A stretch of DNA of 64,000 nucleotides from Bacteroides propionicigenes (GTDB lineage: Bacteria; Bacteroidota; Bacteroidia; Bacteroidales; Bacteroidaceae), in the NCBI RefSeq assembly GCF_018390535.1, contig NZ_JAHBBW010000008.1, forward strand, positions 115,220-179,219, given 5' to 3'. Below the pieces are notes generated by a model. It was not told the origin of the DNA and searched no databases. It saw only the letters and a program-made list of their open reading frames with translations. A program made the position numbers and the translations under genes. Of the stretch, positions 18,001-25,153 are shown in pieces (the first letter of the stretch is position 1; the number at the start of each line of letters is the position of its first letter).

Positions 18001-18822
18001 TTGAAGCGTGAACAGTACTTTGCCGTCAATGCCAAGAATGAAGCCTTTATTGAGACATTGGTACGCTACGGCAACCGTTATCAAGCGGATAAAGCGGCGG
18101 CGGTCAATTCTTTGTTCGGTGGTGAGAATGTAGTGGATATTGCTACTCCGGAGATTCTTCCTGCAGAGCATTGGAGTGACCTTGACCGTTTGAATAAAGA
18201 ACGTGATTTAGTTGGTATTTACCTTTCCGCTCACCCGCTGGATGAATATTCCGTAGTATTGGAACACGTTTGTAATACTCATATGGCGGAGTTGGAAGAT
18301 AAAACAGCCCTTGTGGGACGTGAAATTACTATGGGAGGTATCGTTACTTCTGTTCGCCGGGGTATCAGCAAAAACGGCAACCCTTATGGTATTGCCAAGA
18401 TAGAGGATTATTCAGGTTCGGCGGAGTTGCCTTTCTTCGGAAATGACTGGGTGACTTATCAGGGTTATTTAGGTGAGCGTACTTTCCTTTATATAAAGGC
18501 GCGTTGTCAACCTAAACAGTGGCGGCAAGATGAATTGGAATTGAAGATTACTTCTATGGAGTTGCTGCCTGACGTAAAAGAGAAGCTGATAGAGAAGATA
18601 ACGATTCTTATTCCGCTCAGTGTATTGAACAAGGCTTTGGTGACGGAGTTGGCGGAACTGACGAAAGACCGTCCCGGCACTACGGAACTCTATTTCAGAG
18701 TGACTGATCCGGATAATAAGATGACTGTTGACTTAGTGTCCCGTCCGGTGAAGCTTTCCGTAGGTCGTGAACTTATCTCTTATTTAAAAGAGCGTCCGGA
18801 GCTTGAGTTTCGGATAAATTAA
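15025..18822 (+). CDS. dnaE: DNA polymerase III subunit alpha
   Basis: A 1265-residue replicative polymerase. The N-terminal PHP domain starts FVHLHVHTQYSLLDG (about 3-17). The palm catalytic motif PDIDVDF places the acidic residues at Asp503 and Asp505, and SVGPGRGSAAGSAVAYCLG lies near 457-475. The thumb and fingers contain YRPGPMDYIPDF and the helix-hairpin-helix region near GLGAVKGVGEGAV. An OB-fold (GREITMGGIVTSVRRGISKNG) precedes the C terminus. The start at 15025 has a GAAAGGA sequence 9 nt upstream and lies downstream of the promoter. Longer than the E. coli protein (1160) through insertions in the PHP region, which is usual in this phylum. Confidence 0.97.
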   Translation: MQDFVHLHVHTQYSLLDGQASVSRLVDKAMKDGMKGIAVTDHGNMFGIKEFTNYVNKKNGGPKGEIKDLKKRIAGIESGEIACEDKKAEIAACKAKITEAENKLFKPIIGCEMYVARRTMDKKEGKPDQSGYHLIVLAKNEKGYHNLIKLVSRAWTMGYYMRPRTDRNELEKYHEGLIVCSACIGGEVPKKIINDQLEEAEEAIRWYKNLFGDDYYLELQRHKATVSRANHEAYPLQQKANAKLLEYAKKYNVKVICSNDVHFVDEENAEAHDRLICLSTGKDLDDPSRMLYTKQEWMKTKVEMNALFADVPEALSNTLEILDKVEYYSIDHAPIMPTFAIPEDFGTEEGYRKKYTEKDLFDEFTQDENGKVVLDEEAAKAKIKRLGGYEKLYRIKLEADYLAKLAFDGAKRIYGDPLSDEVKERLVFELYIMKTMGFPGYFLIVQDFINAARTQLGVSVGPGRGSAAGSAVAYCLGITKIDPIQYDLLFERFLNPDRISLPDIDVDFDDDGRGEVLRWVTEKYGQEKVAHIITYGTMATKLAIKDVARVQKLPLSESDRLAKLVPDKIPDKKLNLPNAIAYVPELQAAEASPDPLVRDTLKYAKMLEGNVRGTGVHACGTIICRDDITDWVPVSTADDKETGEKMLVTQYEGSVIEDTGLIKMDFLGLKTLSIIKEAVENIRLHRGMALDIDKISITDPAAYKLYCDGRTIGTFQFESAGMQKYLRELQPGTFEDLIAMNALYRPGPMDYIPDFIDRKWGRKPIEYDIPIMEKYLKDTYGITVYQEQVMLLSRLLADFTRGESDALRKAMGKKLRDKLDHMKPKFIAGGQKNGHDPKVLEKIWTDWEKFASYAFNKSHATCYSWVAYQTAFLKANYPAEYMAAVMSRSLSDITTITKLMDECKSMGIKVLGPDVNESNLKFTVNPEGNIRFGLGAVKGVGEGAVQSIMEERQKNGLYTGIFDFVQRVNLNACNKKNLECLALAGGFDSFPELKREQYFAVNAKNEAFIETLVRYGNRYQADKAAAVNSLFGGENVVDIATPEILPAEHWSDLDRLNKERDLVGIYLSAHPLDEYSVVLEHVCNTHMAELEDKTALVGREITMGGIVTSVRRGISKNGNPYGIAKIEDYSGSAELPFFGNDWVTYQGYLGERTFLYIKARCQPKQWRQDELELKITSMELLPDVKEKLIEKITILIPLSVLNKALVTELAELTKDRPGTTELYFRVTDPDNKMTVDLVSRPVKLSVGRELISYLKERPELEFRIN

Positions 18823-18831
18823 TTATCTTTG
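18803..18831 (+). promoter_or_regulatory. Promoter of trxA
   Basis: TTG at 18803-18805, an 18-nt spacer and TATCTTTG at 18824-18831. The -33 part lies inside the last codons of dnaE. The leader would be about 70 nt. Confidence 0.55.
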
Positions 18832-18907
18832 CTTCACTGATAATAATGAGTGGATGATGCTTGATACAGGAGTATTGAATTAATATTTAAACTTAATAAT
18901 TAGAAAA

Positions 18908-19222
18908 ATGGCATTAGAAATTACAGACAACAATTTCAAGGAAATCTTGGCAGAGGGTAAACCTGTAGTAATTGACTTTTGGGCACCGTGGTGCGGACCT
19001 TGTAAAATGGTAGGTCCTATCATTGAAGAACTGGCAGGTGAATATGAAGGCAAAGTCCTTATCGGTAAATGTGATGTAGACGACAACGGTGATGTGGCTG
19101 CCGAATACGGTATCCGTAACATTCCTACCGTATTGTTCTTTAAGAACGGAGAGTTGGTGGATAAACAAGTAGGTTCTGCCCCCAAACCTACTTATGTAAC
19201 AAAAATTGAGGCATTGTTATAA
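18908..19222 (+). CDS. trxA: Thioredoxin
   Basis: A 104-residue thioredoxin with the canonical active site WAPWCGPCK (Cys about 32 and 35), cis-proline region RNIPTVLFF (about 73-81) and the GxVDK-type C-terminal half. It reduces protein disulfides in the cytoplasm, no signal peptide being present. A promoter precedes it and an acidic hypothetical gene follows after 20 bp, ending at a strong terminator, so the two are likely co-transcribed. Confidence 0.97.
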   Translation: MALEITDNNFKEILAEGKPVVIDFWAPWCGPCKMVGPIIEELAGEYEGKVLIGKCDVDDNGDVAAEYGIRNIPTVLFFKNGELVDKQVGSAPKPTYVTKIEALL

Positions 19223-19242
19223 TCCTTTTAAAATATAAAGCT

Positions 19243-19575
19243 ATGGGACTGGAAGACGATTTTTTGAAGAATGATCTCGATGATGAAAAGACCATTGAGT
19301 ACATCAAAAACTATTTGCCGCAGGAGTTGAAAGAGAAGTTCTCTGACGACGAGTTTTATTATTTCCTCGATTTGATTGACGAGTATTATTCCGAGAGCGG
19401 CATCCTTGATGTGCAGCCCGACGGTGATGGATATATCGAAGTTGATCTGGGAAAAATCGTAGACTACATCATCAAGGAAGCTCATAAAGATGAGATGGGC
19501 GATTACGATCCGGATGAAATTCTGTTCATTGTACAAGGTGAAATGGAATATACTGAATCTTTGGACGATGAGTAA
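19243..19575 (+). CDS. Acidic conserved hypothetical protein
   Basis: A 110-residue very acidic protein (MGLEDDFLKNDLDDEKTIEY at the start; DEMGDYDPDEILFIVQGEME near the end). No family recognised. It is 20 bp downstream of trxA and ends before a strong terminator, so it probably shares the trxA transcript. No signal peptide or membrane helix; cytoplasmic. Confidence 0.75.
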   Translation: MGLEDDFLKNDLDDEKTIEYIKNYLPQELKEKFSDDEFYYFLDLIDEYYSESGILDVQPDGDGYIEVDLGKIVDYIIKEAHKDEMGDYDPDEILFIVQGEMEYTESLDDE

Positions 19576-19595
19576 GTCACAGCTTAGACAAAAAG

Positions 19596-19629
19596 AAAAA
19601 AGGCGCGGATTTAAATCCGCGCCTTTTTT
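19596..19629. terminator. Bidirectional intrinsic terminator
   Basis: A perfect 11-bp GC-rich stem with essentially no loop (GGCGCGGATTT at 19602-19612 and its complement at 19613-19623), flanked by an A-run on the left and a T-run on the right. It ends the trxA operon and can also stop minus-strand transcripts. Confidence 0.95.
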
Positions 19630-19661
19630 CTTTATAAATGTTTGTTTATTGTTTTTCCTTT

Positions 19662-19880
19662 TTATGCTATCGGTGGAGTATTCAGAAAGAAGAATACTGA
19701 CATTCCGATGAGTATCACTCCTAATACGCCATAAAACCAGCGTGCTTGTCGGCGACCTACGTTTCGTACTACAAACTGGGTGTTTTGGGCGGTAAAGAAC
19801 CAATTCCAATCCAGAATTGCGGCTAATAGGGAGATAACTCCCGCTACGACAAAGATGCCTTGAACGATGTATTGGCTCAT
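19662..19880 (-). CDS. Immunity-17-like small membrane protein
   Basis: A 72-residue protein with two hydrophobic helices (about 7-28 and 49-68) around a basic loop VVRNVGRRQARWFYG. It matches what I remember of the Imm17 family, first predicted as immunity proteins of polymorphic toxins, but it also occurs without a toxin in many Bacteroides genomes. No toxin gene is adjacent here. It lies 36 bp downstream of tsaE on the same strand. Confidence 0.7.
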   Translation of the reverse strand: MSQYIVQGIFVVAGVISLLAAILDWNWFFTAQNTQFVVRNVGRRQARWFYGVLGVILIGMSVFFFLNTPPIA

Positions 19881-19916
19881 GTGGGGCGTTGGTGGTTGTA
19901 TGATTAGTAACGTGTA

Positions 19917-20342
19917 TTAATCCAGTTGTTCCAATGTAACTTTCCGTTCACTGTTTTCCACCTCTTCAATAGTGACTTTCACGGTATTTCCGGGTAAAAG
20001 TTCTTCAATCAGTTCCGGCCATTCAATGAAGCAGAGCGCACCGCTGTACAGATAGTCCTCATATCCCATATCGTACACTTCTTCCAGCTTTTTGATACGG
20101 TAGAAGTCGAAATGATAGATTAACTCTCCGGCAATATCGGAACGATATTCGTTTACGATGGCAAATGTAGGAGAAGTAATAACGTCGGATACACCGAGCT
20201 CTTCGCAGACAGCCTTGATAAAGGTTGTTTTACCGGCTCCCATTTTGCCATAAAGAGCAAATACTGTATTGTCACCCATTGCCTCTATAAATTGGCGGGC
20301 GGCTTCATGAATCTGGTCTAAGGACTGAATCTTGATTTCCAT
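19917..20342 (-). CDS. tsaE: tRNA threonylcarbamoyladenosine biosynthesis protein TsaE
   Basis: A 141-residue P-loop ATPase needed for the t6A37 modification of ANN-decoding tRNAs together with TsaB and TsaD. Walker [20 protein letters not shown] (about 34-52), [12 protein letters not shown] and a conserved IEWPE motif are visible. The ATG (20340-20342) overlaps the stop codon of the permease gene by one base (TAATG), so translation is probably coupled; this supports 20342 over the in-frame extension to 20372. Confidence 0.95.
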   Translation of the reverse strand: MEIKIQSLDQIHEAARQFIEAMGDNTVFALYGKMGAGKTTFIKAVCEELGVSDVITSPTFAIVNEYRSDIAGELIYHFDFYRIKKLEEVYDMGYEDYLYSGALCFIEWPELIEELLPGNTVKVTIEEVENSERKVTLEQLD

Positions 20343-21163
20343 TATCTTGTATTTTTCTGCAAAGATAGCCAAAAACTTTTTCCTCCTTTACAGATTGCAT
20401 AAATAATAATGGAGAAGAAGATTATGGCTGCTCCCGAAGGAACATTGAGATAATATGAGATGAGCAAGCCGCCCAGGCAGCTAAGATAGCCGATACCGAT
20501 GGATAACCATATAATACGGTGAAACCTGTGCGAAAAGAGATTGGCTGTCATTTGTGGAATTGTCAGTAATGAGATAACCAACACGATGCCCACCATACGG
20601 AGGCAGGCCACGATAGTCAATGCGATGAACATCATCAGTACATATTCAAAAGCTTGTACCGGAATACCTTGTGAACGGGCAAACTCGCGGTCGAATGCTA
20701 CATAGATTATCGGATGCAGGAAACACGAAAAAAACAAGATAAGCAATATTGCCAGCCCGCCCAGCAAGGCGATGTCACCAAACGTTATTGTCAGGATGTT
20801 TCCGAACAGGTAAGCGGACAGGTCGGGAGCGAACCCGGGAGACAGGAATGTAAAGATGATGCCCAATGCCATTCCTAACGTCCAAAATACTGCAATAGCA
20901 GAGTCTTCACGCATATCTTTCCGTTTGCTAAGCCATTCCACACCGAATGCTGACAGTACTGAAAAGATAGCTGCCGAAAGAATCGGCGAGATTCCCGTGT
21001 ACAACCCCATTCCTATACCTCCAAAAGAAGCATGCGTCAGTCCGCCACTGATGAATACCAGTCTCCGGGTAACGATGTATGTACCGATAATTCCGCAAAC
21101 AATACTTGCCAGCAGGCTGCCGATAAGGGCATGTTGAAAAAAAGTATATTGTAACAGTTCCAT
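20342..21163 (-). CDS. Metal ABC transporter permease (ABC-3/ZnuB family)
   Basis: A 273-residue inner membrane protein with about eight or nine helices. The sequence [23 protein letters not shown] (about 30-52, given in part) is the signature of ABC-3 permeases for zinc, manganese or iron. The ATPase and the solute-binding protein are not in the window. Downstream tsaE overlaps by one base; upstream lies a small membrane protein gene 10 bp away. Metal not determinable. Confidence 0.92.
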   Translation of the reverse strand: MELLQYTFFQHALIGSLLASIVCGIIGTYIVTRRLVFISGGLTHASFGGIGMGLYTGISPILSAAIFSVLSAFGVEWLSKRKDMREDSAIAVFWTLGMALGIIFTFLSPGFAPDLSAYLFGNILTITFGDIALLGGLAILLILFFSCFLHPIIYVAFDREFARSQGIPVQAFEYVLMMFIALTIVACLRMVGIVLVISLLTIPQMTANLFSHRFHRIIWLSIGIGYLSCLGGLLISYYLNVPSGAAIIFFSIIIYAICKGGKSFWLSLQKNTR

Positions 21164-21173
21164 GTGGCGGTGA

Positions 21174-21596
21174 TTAGTGATTAATTCTCCTTTCTCCTAC
21201 TATCAGGAACACTTCATCTTTTATATTGTCCGGTAGCGCAATGCCGCGCAGTTGTAAGCTGCGCACCCACCCGGCCACATCTTCCGATTGCATGGTATAG
21301 AATACGTCACGAAATTCTTCTTCTTGTTCGGGAGTATATCGGTCGGAAGCAGTCCCGATGTATTTGTCCAGTTCCTCATCGTCATAATATTCTATTTTTT
21401 TGCTGACGGCGGCGAGCAGGCTTTCTTTTTCGCATACTTCATGCTGGCCGCAGCATTCCATATCTACTTCCTGCACTTCGGGCATGGCATCCAATTCGCC
21501 GTTATCAATTTTCTTTTGAAGTCTGCGGTTGCGTACTATTCCCGCTATGGCAGCTACGATGGCGAGGGCAATCAGGCTAATAATCAGTATCCACAT
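21174..21596 (-). CDS. Membrane-anchored conserved hypothetical protein
   Basis: A 140-residue protein with one N-terminal helix (MWILIISLIALAIVAAIAG) and a cytoplasmic part with a CCGQHEVCEKE segment (three Cys, one His, possibly metal-binding) and a helical C-terminal domain. The start MWILII at 21596 is preferred over the in-frame extension to 21653 because a signal-anchor begins there. It lies 10 bp upstream of the metal permease on the same strand. Function unknown; homologs have sometimes been labelled phospholipase, for which I see no motif. Confidence 0.75.
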   Translation of the reverse strand: MWILIISLIALAIVAAIAGIVRNRRLQKKIDNGELDAMPEVQEVDMECCGQHEVCEKESLLAAVSKKIEYYDDEELDKYIGTASDRYTPEQEEEFRDVFYTMQSEDVAGWVRSLQLRGIALPDNIKDEVFLIVGERRINH

Positions 21597-21741
21597 ACGT
21601 TCTCTTTCCTTGAAAAAAAGTGTCCTTATAAAATAGAACGGACAAAGATACACATTGTTTTCGTATCTGACTTCTTTTGAATGGGCAAAAAGGTTGATTC
21701 TCTTCGGAGAAACTGACGAATGACAAAGAGAAACATCGCTT

Positions 21742-23025
21742 TTATCCTTGTCCTTTGGAGATTGTGAAACCTGTTTTCTTTAAATCTTCCCAATAAGCCG
21801 GATAGGATTTGGAAACTACTTGAGGTTCATCAATCACTATCTGCGGTAATACGATGCAGGCAGGAGCAAATGCCATTGCCATACGATGGTCTTCGTAAGT
21901 GGAAATAATCGGGGCGTTTTCAGTAGGACAACGTTCCCCGTCCCATAACAGAATGCTGTCCTGTTCGGAACGTACCAAATAACCTAACTTTTGCAGCTCG
22001 GTGATAAGGGCGGCGATACGGTCGGTTTCCTTAATTTTGAGACTTTGTAAACCGGTAAAGCGGAAAGGTATGTTCATCAGGCAGCAAGTTACGACAAAGG
22101 TTTGTGCCAGGTCTGGAATGTCTACCATATCTTCCTCCAAGCGCGAGACGGGTGTACCCGCCAATGTCAGTCGTACGCCCAGATCGGTATATTCGGTATG
22201 TACGCCCAGACGGGAGAAAATCTCCGCTCCGCGACTATCCCCTTGATAACTGTGAGGAAACAGCCCGAACAGCTCCACCGTTTCATGTTCATAACCCTTC
22301 AGAGATTCTTCATTCTTTATTCTTCGTTCTTCATTTCCCCTCAGTGCCAATATTTGATACCAGTAGGATGCCGCGCTCCAGTCGCTCTCCACGGTGAACG
22401 GGACATCCCGATAACCGCCGGGATATACGGTGATGCTGTTTTCGGAATTCCAACTGGCACGTCCGCCGAAGTCGTGTATAAGCTGAAGCGTGAGGTTGAT
22501 GTAGGGACGGGAGATGATACTGCCTGTAAGGTGTAGGTGTAGTCCTTTGGGGAGCACAGCTCCCATCATCAGCAGGGCGGAAATATATTGCGAGCTGACG
22601 TTTCCGGCAAGAGATATTTCATCGCCTTGCAATTCCGCCCCTGTGATGCGTAGAGGTGGGAATCCCTCTTGCCCGACGTAATCGATTTTTGCTCCGAGTA
22701 AACGTAGAGAATCTACGAGGATACGGATGGGACGTTGCTGCATACGTTGCGTTCCGGTGATGATACGGCTGCCGGGTGTCACGCTGAAATAGGCGGTGAG
22801 GAAACGCATGGCCGTCCCCGCTGCCATAATGTCTATATGTTCGGGATTGCCTTGCAGTGCGCGCACCATGACACGGGTATCATCGCAATCGCTCAGATTG
22901 CAGGGCGTTTGCTTACCATGAGCAAGGGCATGCAGGATAAGTGCACGGTTGCTGATACTCTTGGATGCCGGCAATTGAATAGCGGCATGTATCGGGGTGT
23001 CGGGGGCGGAAACGGTATAACGCAT
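21742..23025 (-). CDS. aroA: 3-phosphoshikimate 1-carboxyvinyltransferase (EPSP synthase)
   Basis: A 427-residue EPSP synthase of the shikimate pathway. Visible: LPASKSISNRALILHALA (about 18-35, shikimate-3-phosphate binding), AAGTAMRFLTAYF (about 64-76), SSQYISALLMMG, SDWSAASYW and KETDRIAAL near 320. Between the two domains, at about residues 229-247, is an extra stretch NEERRIKNEESLKGYEHE where the family normally has only a few residues. The matching DNA (22305-22336) is a GAAGAAT-type repeat like those found between Bacteroides genes. The frame stays open, so the enzyme is probably functional with a surface insertion. Confidence 0.95.
   Translation of the reverse strand: MRYTVSAPDTPIHAAIQLPASKSISNRALILHALAHGKQTPCNLSDCDDTRVMVRALQGNPEHIDIMAAGTAMRFLTAYFSVTPGSRIITGTQRMQQRPIRILVDSLRLLGAKIDYVGQEGFPPLRITGAELQGDEISLAGNVSSQYISALLMMGAVLPKGLHLHLTGSIISRPYINLTLQLIHDFGGRASWNSENSITVYPGGYRDVPFTVESDWSAASYWYQILALRGNEERRIKNEESLKGYEHETVELFGLFPHSYQGDSRGAEIFSRLGVHTEYTDLGVRLTLAGTPVSRLEEDMVDIPDLAQTFVVTCCLMNIPFRFTGLQSLKIKETDRIAALITELQKLGYLVRSEQDSILLWDGERCPTENAPIISTYEDHRMAMAFAPACIVLPQIVIDEPQVVSKSYPAYWEDLKKTGFTISKGQG
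22305..22336. repeat. GAAGAAT-type repeat inside aroA
   Basis: Iterations of GAA-GAA-T/CGAAGAATAAAGAATGAAGAAT on the minus strand, resembling intergenic Bacteroides repeats. It codes in frame for the extra NEERRIKNEES residues of AroA. Confidence 0.6.
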
Positions 23026-23112
23026 AGTTGTACTTGTTTAGTGACGGTGGTAGAAAACTTTATATTCCGATGCAAAAGTAAAATAAATCTTTGGGAAATG
23101 GAAGTCTGCTTG

Positions 23113-23508
23113 TCATACATTTGCATTCAATACGTCCCAGAACCGTTGAGGCAGGTAAATATTAGGAACCTCCGCCGCTTCTTTGAATAGCGGGGCTATC
23201 TGGACGGGTTTGAAACCTGCGATGCCGCAACCTATTTCAGTAACGAGGAATACGGTGTCGGAGTGTTGGCGGGCAAAACGAATGAATTCATTCACATAGG
23301 GCCGGATAGCTTCAGGACCACCATGCATGGTTGGAATGCCGTAGGTCTGTCCTTGTAACCCGCTACCCTGTCCCCAGATGGCACCCCATTCACGCCATGC
23401 CAGTAGGGCGGCTCCGCCGCCATGTGCTCCTTCAAGATTGCTGCCGAATACGAATATCTCATTGGACTTCAGTTCGGTAATTCTGTTTGGGGTGATTCTT
23501 GTTGTCAT
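23113..23508 (-). CDS. Macro-domain-like conserved protein
   Basis: A 131-residue protein with IFVFGSNLEGAHGGGAALLA (about 18-37) and VTEIGCGIAGFKP (about 92-104). The glycine-rich loop after an N-x2-x-GAHGGGAA motif and the later G-x-G-I-A-G-F loop resemble ADP-ribose-binding macro domains and the A1S_2505-like phage-associated proteins. No signal peptide. It is a stand-alone minus-strand gene between aroA and pabC. Ligand and role are unknown; the macro-domain reading is inference. Confidence 0.65.
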   Translation of the reverse strand: MTTRITPNRITELKSNEIFVFGSNLEGAHGGGAALLAWREWGAIWGQGSGLQGQTYGIPTMHGGPEAIRPYVNEFIRFARQHSDTVFLVTEIGCGIAGFKPVQIAPLFKEAAEVPNIYLPQRFWDVLNANV

Positions 23509-23582
23509 TGGGTTTTAGGTTTAGTTGCTCATTACAAATATAATGAATTTATTCTTAGATGGTTATGCAACCCTGTTCTTTT

Positions 23583-24182
23583 TCAGAATATTGGCTTTAG
23601 ACAATTGACGGGAAGTTCCAGTTCACCCCAATCTATCATCGCATTGAAAAGGCGTGCAATGGAGTAAAACACAAGGTCTTCCGTGTGTATATCTTTCTCA
23701 GTGAGGATGCCTTTTTCCAATAGTTCGGCACGCTTAGTCCCTTTCAATAAGGGATGCCGGGGAGTGTACCATTGTTTGCCGTCAAAGAGAGCGATGTTAG
23801 CGATACTGGTATCGGTGAGTAGACCTTGGCGGACAATAAGCACATCATCGCAGGAGCCGCGCTGTGCAAACAATTGGTTGAGCTCTTCGCGGTCGGTGCT
23901 TTTATAGGTGTAGTCAATGTTGTCCGCTCGTACCAAAGCCAGTGAACGGACGGAGCGTAGGGCATAGGGAGTGCAAGATATATCTTCGATTCCTTTCTGC
24001 CCGTAGGCTATACGTAACTTGTGTATGCCGTTTGCAGAAATGGCGGGCAGGTATGCTGTCAGTTGCAGGGCGGTACTTTCCGGCCAGAAGTGTGTTCGGG
24101 TATCGTTCAGTCTCCGTTCATGGTAGGCTAAGTTGCGAACCACTCCGCCGTCAACACGTATGGTTTCAATAAATCGGCACAT
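23583..24182 (-). CDS. pabC: Aminotransferase class IV, probable aminodeoxychorismate lyase
   Basis: A 199-residue fold-type IV PLP enzyme: start MCRFIETIRVDGGVVRNL, HERRLNDTR, and LTDTSIANIALFDGKQWYTP (about 127-146) fit the family. The start overlaps the end of pabB by 17 bp, so the pair probably makes p-aminobenzoate for folate: PabB gives aminodeoxychorismate and PabC releases pyruvate. It is shorter than E. coli PabC (269) and the expected PLP lysine is not obvious to me, so enzyme assignment relies on context. Confidence 0.82.
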   Translation of the reverse strand: MCRFIETIRVDGGVVRNLAYHERRLNDTRTHFWPESTALQLTAYLPAISANGIHKLRIAYGQKGIEDISCTPYALRSVRSLALVRADNIDYTYKSTDREELNQLFAQRGSCDDVLIVRQGLLTDTSIANIALFDGKQWYTPRHPLLKGTKRAELLEKGILTEKDIHTEDLVFYSIARLFNAMIDWGELELPVNCLKPIF

Positions 24183-25149
24183 ATATTTTCTGTTTTACCT
24201 CGTTGTATTCACTTTCCCATCGGCTTTGGGCGGTGATGCCGCCGCCGGCTTTGAAGTAGAGTTGCTCGTTCTCTTGTTCAATGAAGCGTATCATGACCGC
24301 GCTGTCCAGTCGGCCGTTGGCGTAGCAGCCCATGATTCCGGTATAGAATCCTCGTTCGTAGCCTTCCGCTTCGGCAATGATTTGCATGGTGCGGGGTTTG
24401 GGGGCACCGGTAATGGAGCCGGCAGGCAATAGTTTGAAAAGGATGTCACCGAGCCGTTCGGTGTAGTCATCGGGCAGAATGCCGCATATCTCGGAACTTG
24501 TTTGCAGAATAGGCCCTTTGTTGGTTTGCAGGCGGTCTATGTAGCGATAGGATGTTACGGTAACGTGGTCGGAAACCATACTGAGGTCATTGCGTATCAA
24601 ATCGACAATGGTGGCGTGTTCCGCGGCTTCCTTGGCGTCATCCAACAATATTGATTCGGCATGGGGAAGGGTCGCGTCAATTGTTCCTTTCATGGGAAAA
24701 GATTTTATAAAACCCTTTTCCATACGTACAAAGATTTCGGGAGAGAAGCAAACAAAAGAATCCTTCAGCCAAAGTTTGTATAGAGCGTGGGAATGCAGAA
24801 ATATATCTTTTAGCGTCAGGTTAGTGCGAAGCGGAACCTTGCACGTCAGATTGGTCAGGTAACTGTTGCCGCCCAGCAGGTTACGCTTTACGATGTCGAA
24901 AGAACGGTGGTAGTCGGCGGGAAGCGGGGGAGTGAATTCCCAATCTATTCTTCCGGTATATCGGGTATCCGTATCGGGAGCATTGCCCGTCTTTCCGAAT
25001 TGGTAGAGGCAGGCGGATGTATCTATCTTGGCGAGGGCTTCAACGAATGAGTGTTCTTGCTTGTAATCGATGATAAACAGGAAAGGAATGTCCTGACGCC
25101 CGAATGTGTTCATCCGGGCGATAGCTGTTTCTTTGTCCAATGTTCTCAT
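24166..25149 (-). CDS. pabB: Aminodeoxychorismate synthase component I
   Basis: A 327-residue chorismate-binding enzyme of the PabB/TrpE family. Conserved: GGNSYLTNLTCKVPL (about 93-107), KSFPMKGTIDATLP (about 168-181), EHATIVDLIRNDLSMV and LPAGSITGAPKPRTMQII (about 245-262). It is short because it lacks most of the N-terminal domain found in E. coli PabB (453), which is usual in this phylum. It is followed by pabC with a 17-bp overlap and preceded 4 bp away by the YidE-type transporter. No pabA is in the window; the glutaminase may be shared with TrpG. Confidence 0.93.
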   Translation of the reverse strand: MRTLDKETAIARMNTFGRQDIPFLFIIDYKQEHSFVEALAKIDTSACLYQFGKTGNAPDTDTRYTGRIDWEFTPPLPADYHRSFDIVKRNLLGGNSYLTNLTCKVPLRTNLTLKDIFLHSHALYKLWLKDSFVCFSPEIFVRMEKGFIKSFPMKGTIDATLPHAESILLDDAKEAAEHATIVDLIRNDLSMVSDHVTVTSYRYIDRLQTNKGPILQTSSEICGILPDDYTERLGDILFKLLPAGSITGAPKPRTMQIIAEAEGYERGFYTGIMGCYANGRLDSAVMIRFIEQENEQLYFKAGGGITAQSRWESEYNEVKQKIYVPIY

Positions 25150-25153
25150 TGTC

